Shown: piece after piece, positions 8,528-18,460 of the stretch
How the letters are laid out: every line of letters begins with the position of its first letter
How positions within the stretch are numbered: the first letter of the stretch is position 1
Assembly (NCBI RefSeq): GCF_000828715.1
Contig: NZ_AP014583.1
Coordinates: 2,168,001-2,232,000 of the forward strand
Direction: 5' to 3'
Length of the DNA: 64,000 nt
Source: Winogradskyella sp. PG-2
GTDB lineage: Bacteria; Bacteroidota; Bacteroidia; Flavobacteriales; Flavobacteriaceae
Position numbers and translations under genes: made by a program
The notes under the pieces: model-generated
The model's input: only the letters and a program-made list of their open reading frames with translations
Told to the model about the DNA's origin: nothing
Databases searched by the model: none

Positions 8528-9718
8528 ATGCAAAATTTACTTTTTATAACAACATCTAGCTTAGCTGCAAACCCAAGATTGGTTAAAGAATTTGCATCTT
8601 TAAAAGCATATTATAGATGTTACGTTATTTGTTTTAGACATGAAGACTGGAGTTTGCACTTGTCCGATAATATAAAGGCGTTACATACTGATGTACAATT
8701 TATAGAAATAGATCGTAAAAAAACGCTATTAAAAACGATCTTGGCTAAAATAAAGCATAAGTTTTCTATAGTAATAAATCCTTTATTTAAAACTAACTAT
8801 AAGGTATGTGCTTACGCAAGTAATGATAAGGCACCGCAATTGGTATCTTATGTGAATAAACTTAAGCGTAAGCATCAATTTTATAAAGTTATTGCGCATA
8901 ATTTAGGAGCTTTTTATCCTGCCTTTAAAATAGCTAAGCACCAAAAGATAGGATTACAATTAGATATTGAGGACTTCTATCCAGGCGAAGCCTTGTACTT
9001 TAACAAAGCTCTCGAAAAAGATAATAGGCACCTTATTATGCAACAAAGTTTTAACAATGCAATTGCCATTACATATGCTTCAAAAGGTATAGAGAAACAA
9101 TGCAATACTTTATATAGTATTCAACCAGGCATTAAACAATTAACTGTTATTAACGCTTTTGAAAGTAGAGACTTTAATAAACCACGCGTTCATAAGTCTA
9201 AGACTATAAAATGCGTGTGGTTTTCGCAGCATATTGGCCCAAATAGAGGTTTAGAACAAGTTTTTGAAGCGGCTAAAAAGCATCCAGAGTTTCAGTTTCA
9301 TCTTATAGGCAATCAAAACCAAGACTATTTATCTGGGAAAACTATAAGTTCTAATATTAAGTTTCACGATATTATGCCGCAATCAGAGCTACATAAAATG
9401 TTAAGTACTATGGATATAGGTTTAGCTTTAGAGCGTAAAGATGCAGATTTAAATAGAGATATTTGCCTTACCAATAAATTCTTAGCCTACGCGCAAGCAG
9501 GTTTATATATTTTAGCGACTAATACTTTTGGTCAACGCGATTTTTTAAAAGCATTAAATTATCTTGCAGGCGAAATAATTATGGATAGTTTATCACAATC
9601 TTTAGCACAGCTTAATACTAAACATTTAAGTTATGAAAACAGATTACACAGATGGCAACAAGCTAAATCGTTTTCTTGGCAAAACGAAGAAATAAAGCTT
9701 TTAAAATTACTAGAATGA
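8528..9718 (+). CDS. Glycosyltransferase, GT4-like
   Basis: This 396-residue GT-B-type glycosyltransferase-like protein has LAANPRLVKE near residues 13-22, an opening common in Bacteroidota GT4 proteins. The C-terminal half includes VWFSQHIGPNRGLEQVFEA and a domain resembling the nucleotide-sugar site (LALERKDADLNRDICLTNKF). The usual E-x7-E is less clear than in its neighbours. Its stop codon overlaps the ATG of the next gene (ATGA at 9715-9718), implying translational coupling. Substrates are unknown. Confidence 0.7.
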   Translation: MQNLLFITTSSLAANPRLVKEFASLKAYYRCYVICFRHEDWSLHLSDNIKALHTDVQFIEIDRKKTLLKTILAKIKHKFSIVINPLFKTNYKVCAYASNDKAPQLVSYVNKLKRKHQFYKVIAHNLGAFYPAFKIAKHQKIGLQLDIEDFYPGEALYFNKALEKDNRHLIMQQSFNNAIAITYASKGIEKQCNTLYSIQPGIKQLTVINAFESRDFNKPRVHKSKTIKCVWFSQHIGPNRGLEQVFEAAKKHPEFQFHLIGNQNQDYLSGKTISSNIKFHDIMPQSELHKMLSTMDIGLALERKDADLNRDICLTNKFLAYAQAGLYILATNTFGQRDFLKALNYLAGEIIMDSLSQSLAQLNTKHLSYENRLHRWQQAKSFSWQNEEIKLLKLLE

Positions 9719-10962
9719 AAACAGTCTTAATTATATATCCGCATTGGGTGCCAGCTAATTTAGCAGGTGTGCAAAGACCAAGGCTTATAGGAAATTACCT
9801 TAAGCAATTTGGCTGGAAACCTTTGTTGCTTACTGTAGAGTCTAAATATTATGAAGAAAAGTTAGATCCTTTAATGGAAAAAACAGTTTCTAAAGATATT
9901 GAGGTTATTTACACAAAAGCTTACAAAGTCACCAAACCTAGAATTATTGGAGATATAGGTTTGCGCGGATTTCCATTTCTTAAAAAAGAAGCACTCAAAA
10001 TTTGTAGAGAACGACAAATTGATTTTATATGGATTCCCATTCCATCCTTTTATACTGCCATTTTAGGTCGCATAGTCCATAATAAAACTAACATTCCTTA
10101 TGGTATTGATTATATAGATCCTTGGGTAAGGGATATTACCAATCAAAATAATGTTAGAGCAAAATTAAGTCAATTGGTGGCTAAAACCTTAGAACCTTAT
10201 GCCGTAAAAAAAGCAGCGTTGATAACAGGTGTATCTACTCCATATTATCAATCTGTTATGGATAGAAATTTTAAAATAGAACCTACACATGCAGGTATGC
10301 CTTATGGATTTGATCCCAATGATCATAAAATAGAATTATCTGATTTAAAATATCCTTGGGATGATAACAAAGGTTGTAAACCATGGATCTATGCAGGCGC
10401 ATTTTTACCAAACTCACATCTGTTTGTGCAATCGTTTTTTGAAAGTATAGCTCAACTTAAAAATGAAGGGAAATGGGATAATAGCATTAGACTTTACTTT
10501 GTTGGAACAGGTTTATATCCGGCAAAACGAATTACAGCTTATGCTAAAGATTATGGATTAGAAGAAATTGTCGTAGAGTATCGTGATCGTTTTCCTTTTT
10601 TACACATTCTAAACTTTTTGTCTAAAGCAAATCGTGTCATGCTTTTTGGTAGTACTGAAAAACACTATACTGCTTCTAAAACGTTTCAATGTTTGTTGAG
10701 TGAACGACCACTTTTGTCAATGTTGCACAATGAGAGTTCTGCAGTTGAGGTTATTAAGCAGGTAAATGCAAGTGATTTTTTAATGCCTTATAAAGACAAT
10801 GATTCAAAAGAAAATATAGTCAATAAATTAAAACCTATCATAGAGAAGTTTCAAGAAGAGGTAACTTGGCGTCTAGATTTAGAACCTTTAGATAAATATA
10901 CCTCTAAGCAATCGGCAAAAGTTTTGGCAGAAGCAATGGACAAAGCTTTACAAACACAATAA
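9715..10962 (+). CDS. Glycosyltransferase, GT4-like
   Basis: This glycosyltransferase has about 415 residues from the ATG at 9715. I prefer that start to the in-frame ATG at 9676, because it forms an ATGA overlap with the previous stop and gives the usual MKTVLIIYPHWVPANLAGVQ beginning. The YIDPWVRD segment near residue 127 and the C-terminal IYAGAFLPNSHLF region fit a GT-B fold. The SKTFQCLLSERPLLSML stretch sits where the donor-binding region is expected. It is followed by another glycosyltransferase gene after 17 bases. Donor and acceptor are unknown. Confidence 0.72.
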   Translation: MKTVLIIYPHWVPANLAGVQRPRLIGNYLKQFGWKPLLLTVESKYYEEKLDPLMEKTVSKDIEVIYTKAYKVTKPRIIGDIGLRGFPFLKKEALKICRERQIDFIWIPIPSFYTAILGRIVHNKTNIPYGIDYIDPWVRDITNQNNVRAKLSQLVAKTLEPYAVKKAALITGVSTPYYQSVMDRNFKIEPTHAGMPYGFDPNDHKIELSDLKYPWDDNKGCKPWIYAGAFLPNSHLFVQSFFESIAQLKNEGKWDNSIRLYFVGTGLYPAKRITAYAKDYGLEEIVVEYRDRFPFLHILNFLSKANRVMLFGSTEKHYTASKTFQCLLSERPLLSMLHNESSAVEVIKQVNASDFLMPYKDNDSKENIVNKLKPIIEKFQEEVTWRLDLEPLDKYTSKQSAKVLAEAMDKALQTQ

Positions 10963-10979
10963 TCATTTAATACATAGTA

Positions 10980-12143
10980 ATGAAGAAAAAATTGGCTATT
11001 GTTTCAACACATCCAATACAATATAATGCTCCTTGGTTTCAATTATTGGCAGGGCGAGGAAATGTGGATTTGAAGGTTTTCTATACATGGTCACAATCTA
11101 AAACATCAGTAAAAGATAAAGTTTTTGGAAAAAATATTGAATGGGATATTCCACTTTTAGATGGCTATGAGTATGAATTTGTAGATAATATTTCAAAAAA
11201 GCCGGGTTCTCATCATTTCTTTGGTATTGATTGTCCAAGTTTAATAGATAGGCTTAAGCATTTTCAGCCTAATGCCATTTTATTTTTTGGTTGGAATTTT
11301 AAAAGCCACTTTAAGGCCATGCGTCACTTTCACGGCAAAGTACCTGTATGGTTTAGAGGGGATTCGACATTATTAGATGAAACAGTAGGTTTAAAGACAA
11401 AGGTAAGGAGACAAATACTCACTAAAGTTTATAAATATGTAGACAAAGCTTTTTATGTTGGTGAAGCAAGCAAAATGTATTTTTTAAAACATGGTTTAAA
11501 AGTTAATGAATTGGTATATGCAGCGCATGCTATTGATAATAATAGATTTGGAGATGATAAGAATAAAAGCTCTTCTAAAGATGCTTTACAATGGCGTACA
11601 GAACTTGGATATACATCTGATGATATAGTTGTTGTATTTGCTGGTAAGCTAGAACCTAAAAAACAACCAGATTTTTTAATAAATGCATTTAAAAATGCTA
11701 AAAATAAAACCTCTAATTCTTTGCAATTGTTGGTTGTTGGAAATGGACCTATGGAGAACGAGTTGAAAGATGAAAAGCATCAAGATATTAAATTTATTCC
11801 ATTTCAAAATCAAACAAAAATGCCATTAGTTTATAGGTTGGGAGCTATATTGTGCTTACCTTCTAAAGGTCCAGGAGAGACATGGGGACTTGCTGTAAAT
11901 GAAGCAATGGCTAGTGGTAAACCTGTAATAGTTTCAGATAAGGTAGGTTGTTCATTAGATTTAGTTAATCAAAGTACAGGTTTTGTTTTTAAACATAATA
12001 AGGTAGAAGAATTAACAAATATACTAGTAAATTTGAATCAATCATCATTGAGTGAAATGGGTGAAAATGCCAAAGAAAGTATAAAGGATTATAGTTTTAT
12101 AAATATTGTTAAGGCAATAGAAGTAAATTTATTAGATGGATAA
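10980..12143 (+). CDS. Glycosyltransferase, GT4
   Basis: The 387-residue GT4 enzyme begins with KKLAIVSTHPIQYNAPWFQ, an opening common in GT4 proteins of polysaccharide loci. The C-terminal Rossmann domain has VVFAGKLEPKKQPDFLI near residue 220 and PSKGPGETWGLAVNEAMASG near residues 305-324, which includes the E-x7-E nucleotide-sugar site. It overlaps the next gene by 8 bases. It probably adds one sugar to the lipid-linked repeat unit on the cytoplasmic side. Confidence 0.87.
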   Translation: MKKKLAIVSTHPIQYNAPWFQLLAGRGNVDLKVFYTWSQSKTSVKDKVFGKNIEWDIPLLDGYEYEFVDNISKKPGSHHFFGIDCPSLIDRLKHFQPNAILFFGWNFKSHFKAMRHFHGKVPVWFRGDSTLLDETVGLKTKVRRQILTKVYKYVDKAFYVGEASKMYFLKHGLKVNELVYAAHAIDNNRFGDDKNKSSSKDALQWRTELGYTSDDIVVVFAGKLEPKKQPDFLINAFKNAKNKTSNSLQLLVVGNGPMENELKDEKHQDIKFIPFQNQTKMPLVYRLGAILCLPSKGPGETWGLAVNEAMASGKPVIVSDKVGCSLDLVNQSTGFVFKHNKVEELTNILVNLNQSSLSEMGENAKESIKDYSFINIVKAIEVNLLDG

Positions 12144-13134
12144 TAAAACAAAACCACATATTAGTGTTGTATTGCCAGTTTATACAGGCATGGCCTTTTT
12201 ACAGCAATCCGTAGAGTCTGTCCTTAATCAAGATGATACTGGGATTAATTTTGAGTTTTTAATATGTGATGATTGCTCTAAAGATGATAGCTACCAATAT
12301 TTAACTACTATAAAAGATTCTAGAGTTAAAATCTTCAGAAATGAAGAAAATAAAGGGTTGTTTCCCACCTTAAATTTTTTGATAAAAAACGCGACTTCAG
12401 ATTTAGTTCATCTATGGGCTCAAGATGATGTGATGTTGAAGAATTGTTTAAAAGAAATGGTGGGACTTCATAAGGAATTTCCAGACGTAAAATTTAGTTT
12501 TTCTCGTTTGCAAGGTATAGATGCCGATGGAAATTATTTAAAATCACCCGAACTATTTAAAAATAAAACCTTATCTGTTGAAGATCATGCAATAAGTTCT
12601 TTGTTATATGGAAGTATTGCAGGTAATATAGCTAACGTATGCCTCGTAAAAGATGCTTGCGCAGAAGTGGGTTATTTTGATGAGTCTATGATATATGTAG
12701 GTGATTTTAAAATGTGGTGTTTACTATCAAAAGATGCGCCAATAGGAATGTATGGTAATGTACTAGTCAATGTAAGGCAACATACAGGTCAACTAAGTAG
12801 AAATTTAGACGCCTCTTATTATAGGATGACAGAAAACTATGAAGTTTATCAATGTTTTTTATCTACTTTAAGACCACAATTAAGAGAACAACTTAATAAA
12901 ACCATAAAATGGAAAATTTATCCTACTTATCTTAATCAGTACTTTTTTATATTAAAAAGTAAAAGGTTTGATTTAGCAAAAAAATATAGAAAAGAGCTTA
13001 ATAAGTATGATAATGTTTTTGCAATGTTTTTTAAATGGAGTATTATCAGAGTTCTTAGGCTTTTTAAACTCGAAGAAAAGTTTTACGAGGTTATGTTTTA
13101 CAATAAAATAAAAAAACTAAAACAAAAAAACTAA
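12136..13134 (+). CDS. Glycosyltransferase family 2
   Basis: This is a 332-residue GT2 enzyme. The N-terminal motif is ISVVLPVYTGMAFLQQSVES, followed by ICDDCSKDDS near residue 48. The metal-binding triad position carries AQDDV (near residue 96) instead of the usual DAD, a tolerated variant in GT2 proteins. A basic C-terminus rich in Lys, Arg and aromatic residues suggests membrane association. The start lies 8 bases inside the previous gene. The sugar is unknown. Confidence 0.82.
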   Translation: MDNKTKPHISVVLPVYTGMAFLQQSVESVLNQDDTGINFEFLICDDCSKDDSYQYLTTIKDSRVKIFRNEENKGLFPTLNFLIKNATSDLVHLWAQDDVMLKNCLKEMVGLHKEFPDVKFSFSRLQGIDADGNYLKSPELFKNKTLSVEDHAISSLLYGSIAGNIANVCLVKDACAEVGYFDESMIYVGDFKMWCLLSKDAPIGMYGNVLVNVRQHTGQLSRNLDASYYRMTENYEVYQCFLSTLRPQLREQLNKTIKWKIYPTYLNQYFFILKSKRFDLAKKYRKELNKYDNVFAMFFKWSIIRVLRLFKLEEKFYEVMFYNKIKKLKQKN

Positions 13135-13152
13135 CCTAACAATAATAATAGA

Positions 13153-13962
13153 TTGGATCAAAATATTATTATCATAGCAGGAATGCATAGGTCAGGCACA
13201 TCATTGTCTGGTAATCTCCTTGAGCAATCGGGCTTATTTATTGGTGACCGCTTGCTATCTGATGGTTTTGATAATAAGAATGGACATTTTGAAGATTTAG
13301 AGATTCTAGGTATTCATGAAACAGATTTAAGATTAAAACAACTCGATACAACAGGACTAAAAGGTGAAATAAAAGGTAATTTAAAATTTGAATCTGAGAC
13401 AGAGACTAAAATCGAAAAGTTTTTAGTAAAACGAGTTGATCAATCAATTTGGGGATGGAAAGAACCAAGAACTACATTGTATCTACAAGCATGGAAAGAT
13501 AAATTACCTAAAGCAAAATGTATTGCTATTTATAGAGATTATGATGATGTAGAAAATTCCTTAATTAGACGTTATCGTTACAAGCTTAAGTTTGGTGTTG
13601 GTATGAGTTATAGAGTTAGGCTAAAGCATATGTTATTTTATCCAATTAATGTTTTTATTAAAAAGCGCGAAGCACACAAAGCTTGGAGCATTTACAATAA
13701 AAATATTCTTGAATTTAAAAAACAATACCCTGAAGATGTTATCATAGTAGAGCTTAATCATTTTTTGAGTAATTATAATGATGTTATTACTTATGCTAAT
13801 GAGAAATTTTCTTCTAACCTGCAACATATAGATGTAAACGAGATTTTTGAGAAACCACTTCTTAATACTAATAAAGAAAAAGCATATAAAATTAGAGTTT
13901 TCCCAAAAAAGCAATTAGATACCATATTGATGAAGTTAAAAAACAACGCGCTGTGGATTTAA
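13153..13962 (+). CDS. Sulfotransferase family protein (TTG start)
   Basis: This 269-residue protein has the P-loop-like IIAGMHRSGTSLSGNLLEQS near residues 7-26 and a 3'-phosphate site around CIAIYRDYDDVENSLIRRY. This matches the sulfotransferase families common in bacterial polysaccharide loci. No in-frame ATG lies near the 5' end, so TTG at 13153 is taken as start, which leaves 18 bases after the previous stop. The gene overlaps the polymerase gene by 10 bases. It is the fifth sulfotransferase-type gene in the locus. Confidence 0.75.
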   Translation: MDQNIIIIAGMHRSGTSLSGNLLEQSGLFIGDRLLSDGFDNKNGHFEDLEILGIHETDLRLKQLDTTGLKGEIKGNLKFESETETKIEKFLVKRVDQSIWGWKEPRTTLYLQAWKDKLPKAKCIAIYRDYDDVENSLIRRYRYKLKFGVGMSYRVRLKHMLFYPINVFIKKREAHKAWSIYNKNILEFKKQYPEDVIIVELNHFLSNYNDVITYANEKFSSNLQHIDVNEIFEKPLLNTNKEKAYKIRVFPKKQLDTILMKLKNNALWI

Positions 13963-15353
13963 GTCAAAAAAAACTGATACTTATCTTTTTAGTAGTGACT
14001 TTAATTTTCTCAATTATTGGTCCTCATTTTTTGTCTTCATTTTTAGCTTTTATCCCCTTAGTAGTGGTAATTGCACTATTTTTTAAGTTAAGAAACCCAA
14101 TCTTTCTTACTGTTTTTTTGGCACTAGTATTTCAATGGTTACAAATAAATATTAAAATTATATATGGAAATATAGTGAACGTCCCATTGGAGTTACAATT
14201 TAGTTTTCATCAAGATGGTGATTTTTTATATACTGCCAATGCTTTAAGTAATATAGGGCTAATATCTTTTGCATTGGGGCTTTACTTACCTTTAAAAAAG
14301 AGATTTAAAGATTTTGATATGGTGAAAAGTATAGATATAAAATATAGCCCTAAAAAAATATTAATAAGCTATATTATATTTTCTATAGGGATTTCTTTTT
14401 TATTTCTAATCCGCAATAGTATATCAGGAATCAATACAATAGTTGTAGCGTTCTCAAAACTAAAATGGGGATTATTATTGTTAACCATTGTTTATTGTAA
14501 TTTTTTTGATGAAAAGAAAAAATTACTCTATATGGTTATTGCTGTTGAAATATTTTTAGGATTTACGGGCTATTTTTCAGCGTTTAAGGATATTATACTA
14601 ATAATTGTATTGGCACTATTGTCTTTGCAAGCTGAGTTAAACTCTAAGGCTCTAATTAGGTTTTCTTTTATTTTTGTTATAGGGTTGACGCTGGGGCTTT
14701 TGTGGTCAGCAATTAAAATGGATTACAGATCTTACCTAGCCGGTGGAGAGTATTCTCAAAAAGTAGTTGTAAGTAAGTCGGAGGCTATTAATGAAATGAT
14801 AAATCAAATGTCTAATGTAACTACAGAAGATATTGGTTTTGCATCAGAAGCATTATTAGATAGAGTTAGCTATATTGAGTTTTTCTCAATAGTATTAAGA
14901 AATGTACCTAATTACATAGCTTACGAAAACGGAGAAATTATAAAAGAGTCTACATTATTTTATTTTAAACCTAGAATATTTTTCCCAAATAAACCTGCCA
15001 TTGATGATTCTGATCATACCAATAGGTATACCAGACTAGACTTAATGGATGATGGTAAGGCATCTCACAGCATCGGTTTTATGACAGACGCATATATAGA
15101 TTTTGGACCTTTTGGTATGATGGTTTTATTATTAGTTCTTGGTTACGTATTTGGGTGGTCTATGAATATTCTAATTATAAAATCGCCAAATATGTTTTGG
15201 GCTATTATCTTTATAATACCATTCTACTTCTTAATTAGCATTTACAGTTTTAATATGATAAAAGTTATTGGCAATTTTGTGACTTATTTGATACCAATAT
15301 TCTTGATTAGAAAGTTGATATTTAGATATTTCAATAAATATTTTTTAAAATAG
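13953..15353 (+). CDS. Wzy-like oligosaccharide repeat unit polymerase
   Basis: The 466-residue protein consists largely of hydrophobic membrane segments, with a long hydrophilic loop around residues 255-380 containing RIFFPNKPAIDD and SHSIGFMTDAYIDFGPFG. This layout, about ten or more membrane segments with one large periplasmic loop, is that of O-antigen and exopolysaccharide polymerases (Wzy/EpsG-like). These join lipid-linked repeat units on the periplasmic side. GTG at 13953 is the start and overlaps the upstream gene by 10 bases; the stop overlaps the next GTG by one base. Wzy proteins diverge widely, so the call rests on topology, loop and context. Confidence 0.75.
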   Translation: MDLSQKKLILIFLVVTLIFSIIGPHFLSSFLAFIPLVVVIALFFKLRNPIFLTVFLALVFQWLQINIKIIYGNIVNVPLELQFSFHQDGDFLYTANALSNIGLISFALGLYLPLKKRFKDFDMVKSIDIKYSPKKILISYIIFSIGISFLFLIRNSISGINTIVVAFSKLKWGLLLLTIVYCNFFDEKKKLLYMVIAVEIFLGFTGYFSAFKDIILIIVLALLSLQAELNSKALIRFSFIFVIGLTLGLLWSAIKMDYRSYLAGGEYSQKVVVSKSEAINEMINQMSNVTTEDIGFASEALLDRVSYIEFFSIVLRNVPNYIAYENGEIIKESTLFYFKPRIFFPNKPAIDDSDHTNRYTRLDLMDDGKASHSIGFMTDAYIDFGPFGMMVLLLVLGYVFGWSMNILIIKSPNMFWAIIFIIPFYFLISIYSFNMIKVIGNFVTYLIPIFLIRKLIFRYFNKYFLK

Positions 15354-16345
15354 TGAAAGTGAAATTAAATCTATTTTTTAGAAAATCTGAGATTGGTTTT
15401 TATAGTATTGAAACTGTTTTTAAGACTATTGAGCCGTTCTTTGATAAAAGGTATGACTTAAATAATTTGAGTTTACCAAATTCTGATCTTAGTTATAAAG
15501 CGATAAAATCAAACTTAAAATATTCTTCTAGAAACAGAGCAGATATTAATCATATTACTGGCCATATCAACTATATAGCATTGGCAACGGGTAAAAATAC
15601 TGTTTTGACCATTCATGATATGATTTCTGCACTTCAAGGCCATCCACTGAAAAGATTTTTTATGTTATGTTTTTGGTTTTGGATACCTGCGTTATTTGTA
15701 AAACGTATTACAGTAATTTCTGAGCATACTAAAAGAGAAGTTTTTAGATATATACCATTTGCTAAATCTAAGGTGGTAGTAATTAATAATCCTATTGGTA
15801 ATAATTTTGAGTATTTTCCAAAGGAATTTAACAGATTGAAGCCTAATATTTTATGCGTAGGAACAAAATCTAATAAAAACCTTGACAGAATCTTTAAAGC
15901 TTTAGCATCGATAGATTGTAAGCTTACTATTATAGGGAAGCTAGAAAATGGAACAAAACGTTTATTGGAGGAGTACCAAATTAATTATTTAAGTTTAGTA
16001 GATCTATCAGAAGAGGAAGTTATAAAAGCATATAAAGATTGTGACTTATTATGTTTTGCATCTCTATACGAAGGTTTTGGAATGCCAATTATAGAGGCTC
16101 AAGCTATCGGAAGACCAGTAATAACATCAAACTTTGGTGCTATGAAAGAAATCTCAAAGGGCACAACCTGTTTAGTAGATCCTTTAGAGGTAAACTCTAT
16201 TCAGAATGGAATTGAAAAAATTATAAGTGATGAATCTTACCGCCAAGAACTAGTAAGTAAGGGTATAAAGAACGCAAAAAGATTTAAAGCAGAGTTTATT
16301 GCAGAAAAGTATATTAAAGTCTATGAAGACATTTTAAACGGATGA
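15353..16345 (+). CDS. Glycosyltransferase, GT4
   Basis: This 330-residue GT4 enzyme is slightly short for the family, with a compact N-terminal domain. It has VLTIHDMISALQGHPLKRF and ITVISEHTKREVFRY in the first half. The C-terminal donor domain shows ILCVGTKSNKNLDRIFKAL and CFASLYEGFGMPIIEAQAIG, with a clear E-x7-E. GTG at 15353 starts the gene within the polymerase stop codon. Its stop overlaps the next ATG (ATGA at 16342-16345). Confidence 0.87.
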   Translation: MKVKLNLFFRKSEIGFYSIETVFKTIEPFFDKRYDLNNLSLPNSDLSYKAIKSNLKYSSRNRADINHITGHINYIALATGKNTVLTIHDMISALQGHPLKRFFMLCFWFWIPALFVKRITVISEHTKREVFRYIPFAKSKVVVINNPIGNNFEYFPKEFNRLKPNILCVGTKSNKNLDRIFKALASIDCKLTIIGKLENGTKRLLEEYQINYLSLVDLSEEEVIKAYKDCDLLCFASLYEGFGMPIIEAQAIGRPVITSNFGAMKEISKGTTCLVDPLEVNSIQNGIEKIISDESYRQELVSKGIKNAKRFKAEFIAEKYIKVYEDILNG

Positions 16346-17493
16346 ACAAAATAAAAATATTGATTACTATAGATTGGTTTTTACCAGGTACTTTATCTGG
16401 TGGGCCAGTTCGTTCGTATGCCAATTTAATAGAACATTTAAAAGATGATTTTGAGTTTTATATTATAACCAGAAATACAGATTATGGATTAGATGAGGCT
16501 TACGAAAATATTATACCTAATACTTGGATATCATTTAACGATTATACAAAAATATATTATATAGCATCATCAGATTTAAATAAAAGGCATCTCAAAAAAA
16601 TTATAAGCTCCACTGATTTTGATGTAGCGTATATAAATGGTATCTATAGTTGGTATTTTTCTATACTTCCAGTTTTTTTATTGAAAAAAATAAAGAAACC
16701 AATTATTATATCTGCTCGCGGAATGCTCAATTCTCAAGCTTTTTCAGTTAAAGGAACTAAGAAAAAAGTTTATTTGATATTAGCCAAACTATTATATATT
16801 TATAAAGATGTAAAGTTTCATGCAACTAATGAAGATGAAGCTAAATGTATAAAAAATGAAATTGGTCAAAATACATTTGTAAGCATTGCCCCGAATTTGC
16901 CAAGAAGGGTACACGAAAAATTAAATAGTAAAATTGCAAAACAAAATCCCACTAGATTCGTAAACATTGCAAGAATAGCAATAGAGAAAGGAACTCTTAA
17001 AATGCTTGAGAGTATAAAAGATATTAAACAACCTATAATATTAGATATTTATGGCCCAATATATGATAAAGGGTATTGGAATAAATGTAAAGATGTTATT
17101 TCTACATTACCCAATCATATCAGTGTTAATTATAAGGGTATAATTAAAAGTGATGAAGTGCCTTTAACTCTTGTGAAATATGACTTTTTTGTATTATTAT
17201 CTGAAGGCGAAAACTTTGGACACGCAATATTGGAGGGATTATCAGCGGGTTTGCCAGTTATTATTTCTGACCAAACCCCATGGAAAAATTTAGAAGCTAA
17301 ATCTATAGGTTGGGATATTAAAATAGCAAATAATGCTAAGATTATTAAAGCTTTTAATGATGCAATACATATGCCTAATGAAGATTATATGATATGGTCT
17401 CAAGCTGCATTCGATTTTGCTAAAACATTTATTGAAAATCCAGAACTTATACAACAAAATAAAGCCTTATTTTTGAACACTATTAATAATTAA
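16342..17493 (+). CDS. Glycosyltransferase, GT4
   Basis: The 383-residue GT4 enzyme carries the donor-loop sequence [20 protein letters not shown] near residues 14-33, which matches the GGP-RS type of GT4 proteins. Further on are [17 protein letters not shown] near residue 125 and [20 protein letters not shown] near residue 285, which includes the E-x7-E. It is coupled to the preceding gene by a 4-base overlap and lies 4 bases before the UDP-xylose synthase gene. It is likely a sugar transferase of the repeat unit. Confidence 0.88.
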   Translation: MNKIKILITIDWFLPGTLSGGPVRSYANLIEHLKDDFEFYIITRNTDYGLDEAYENIIPNTWISFNDYTKIYYIASSDLNKRHLKKIISSTDFDVAYINGIYSWYFSILPVFLLKKIKKPIIISARGMLNSQAFSVKGTKKKVYLILAKLLYIYKDVKFHATNEDEAKCIKNEIGQNTFVSIAPNLPRRVHEKLNSKIAKQNPTRFVNIARIAIEKGTLKMLESIKDIKQPIILDIYGPIYDKGYWNKCKDVISTLPNHISVNYKGIIKSDEVPLTLVKYDFFVLLSEGENFGHAILEGLSAGLPVIISDQTPWKNLEAKSIGWDIKIANNAKIIKAFNDAIHMPNEDYMIWSQAAFDFAKTFIENPELIQQNKALFLNTINN

Positions 17494-17497
17494 TGAA

Positions 17498-18454
17498 ATG
17501 AAAAGAATATTAATAACTGGAGGGGCTGGTTTTGTTGGCTCGCATTTATGTGAGCGATTGCTTAATGAAGGTAATGAAATCATCTGTTTAGATAATTACT
17601 TTACAGGCTCTAAAAGAAATATAGAGCATTTAATGGATCACCATTATTTCGAATTAGTAAGACACGATATCACCAATCCTTACATGGTTGAGGTTGATGA
17701 AATCTATAATTTGGCGTGTCCAGCGTCACCAGTACATTATCAATACAATCCTATAAAAACCATAAAGACATCAGTTATGGGCGCTATTAATATGTTAGGT
17801 TTAGCCAAGCGGGTTGGTGCAAAAATTTTGCAAGCATCTACTAGTGAAGTCTATGGAGATCCATCTGTACACCCACAACCAGAGAGTTATTGGGGTAATG
17901 TAAATCCTATTGGTTTGCGATCGTGCTATGACGAAGGCAAACGTTGTGCAGAAACGTTGTTTATGGATTATCACAATAGTAATAAAGTAGCTATTAAAAT
18001 CATACGAATTTTTAATACCTATGGTCCAAGAATGCACCCACAAGATGGACGTGTGGTGTCTAATTTTATTGTACAAGCTTTGCAAGGTGAAGATATCACT
18101 ATTTTTGGAGAAGGTACTCAGACACGTAGTTTTCAGTATGTTGATGATTTAGTCGAAGGAACTATCCGTATGATGAATAGTAGAGACGGTTTTACAGGGC
18201 CCGTAAATATTGGTAATCCTGTAGAATTCACAATGCTTCAACTCGCACAAGAAGTGATCGATTTAACAAATTCAAAATCTAAACTTATTCATTTGCCTTT
18301 GCCTCAAGATGATCCAATGCAACGCAAACCAGATATTAGCTTAGCACATAAGGAATTGAATGGTTGGGAACCTAAAATCCCCTTAAGAGAAGGATTAAAA
18401 CATACAATAGGATATTTTGATGATTTATTAAAATCGGATGTTTCCATACACTAA
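17498..18454 (+). CDS. UDP-glucuronate decarboxylase (UDP-xylose synthase)
   Basis: This 318-residue short-chain dehydrogenase/epimerase converts UDP-glucuronate to UDP-xylose with bound NAD+. The nucleotide-binding motif is [17 protein letters not shown] at residues 5-21. [20 protein letters not shown] near residues 75-94 and the catalytic YDEGKR (Tyr-x3-Lys) near residue 147 are characteristic of UXS enzymes rather than general epimerases. [10 protein letters not shown] and the [12 protein letters not shown] segment complete the family pattern. It supplies a nucleotide sugar for the polysaccharide. A UDP-glucose dehydrogenase for its substrate is not in the window. Confidence 0.92.
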   Translation: MKRILITGGAGFVGSHLCERLLNEGNEIICLDNYFTGSKRNIEHLMDHHYFELVRHDITNPYMVEVDEIYNLACPASPVHYQYNPIKTIKTSVMGAINMLGLAKRVGAKILQASTSEVYGDPSVHPQPESYWGNVNPIGLRSCYDEGKRCAETLFMDYHNSNKVAIKIIRIFNTYGPRMHPQDGRVVSNFIVQALQGEDITIFGEGTQTRSFQYVDDLVEGTIRMMNSRDGFTGPVNIGNPVEFTMLQLAQEVIDLTNSKSKLIHLPLPQDDPMQRKPDISLAHKELNGWEPKIPLREGLKHTIGYFDDLLKSDVSIH

Positions 18455-18460
18455 GGATAA

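Noticed and set aside
9676..9714. Upstream ATG extension of the GT4 gene at 9715-10962
   Set aside because: It lies within the preceding gene in another frame; the ATGA overlap at 9715 and the usual hydrophobic opening argue for the later start.
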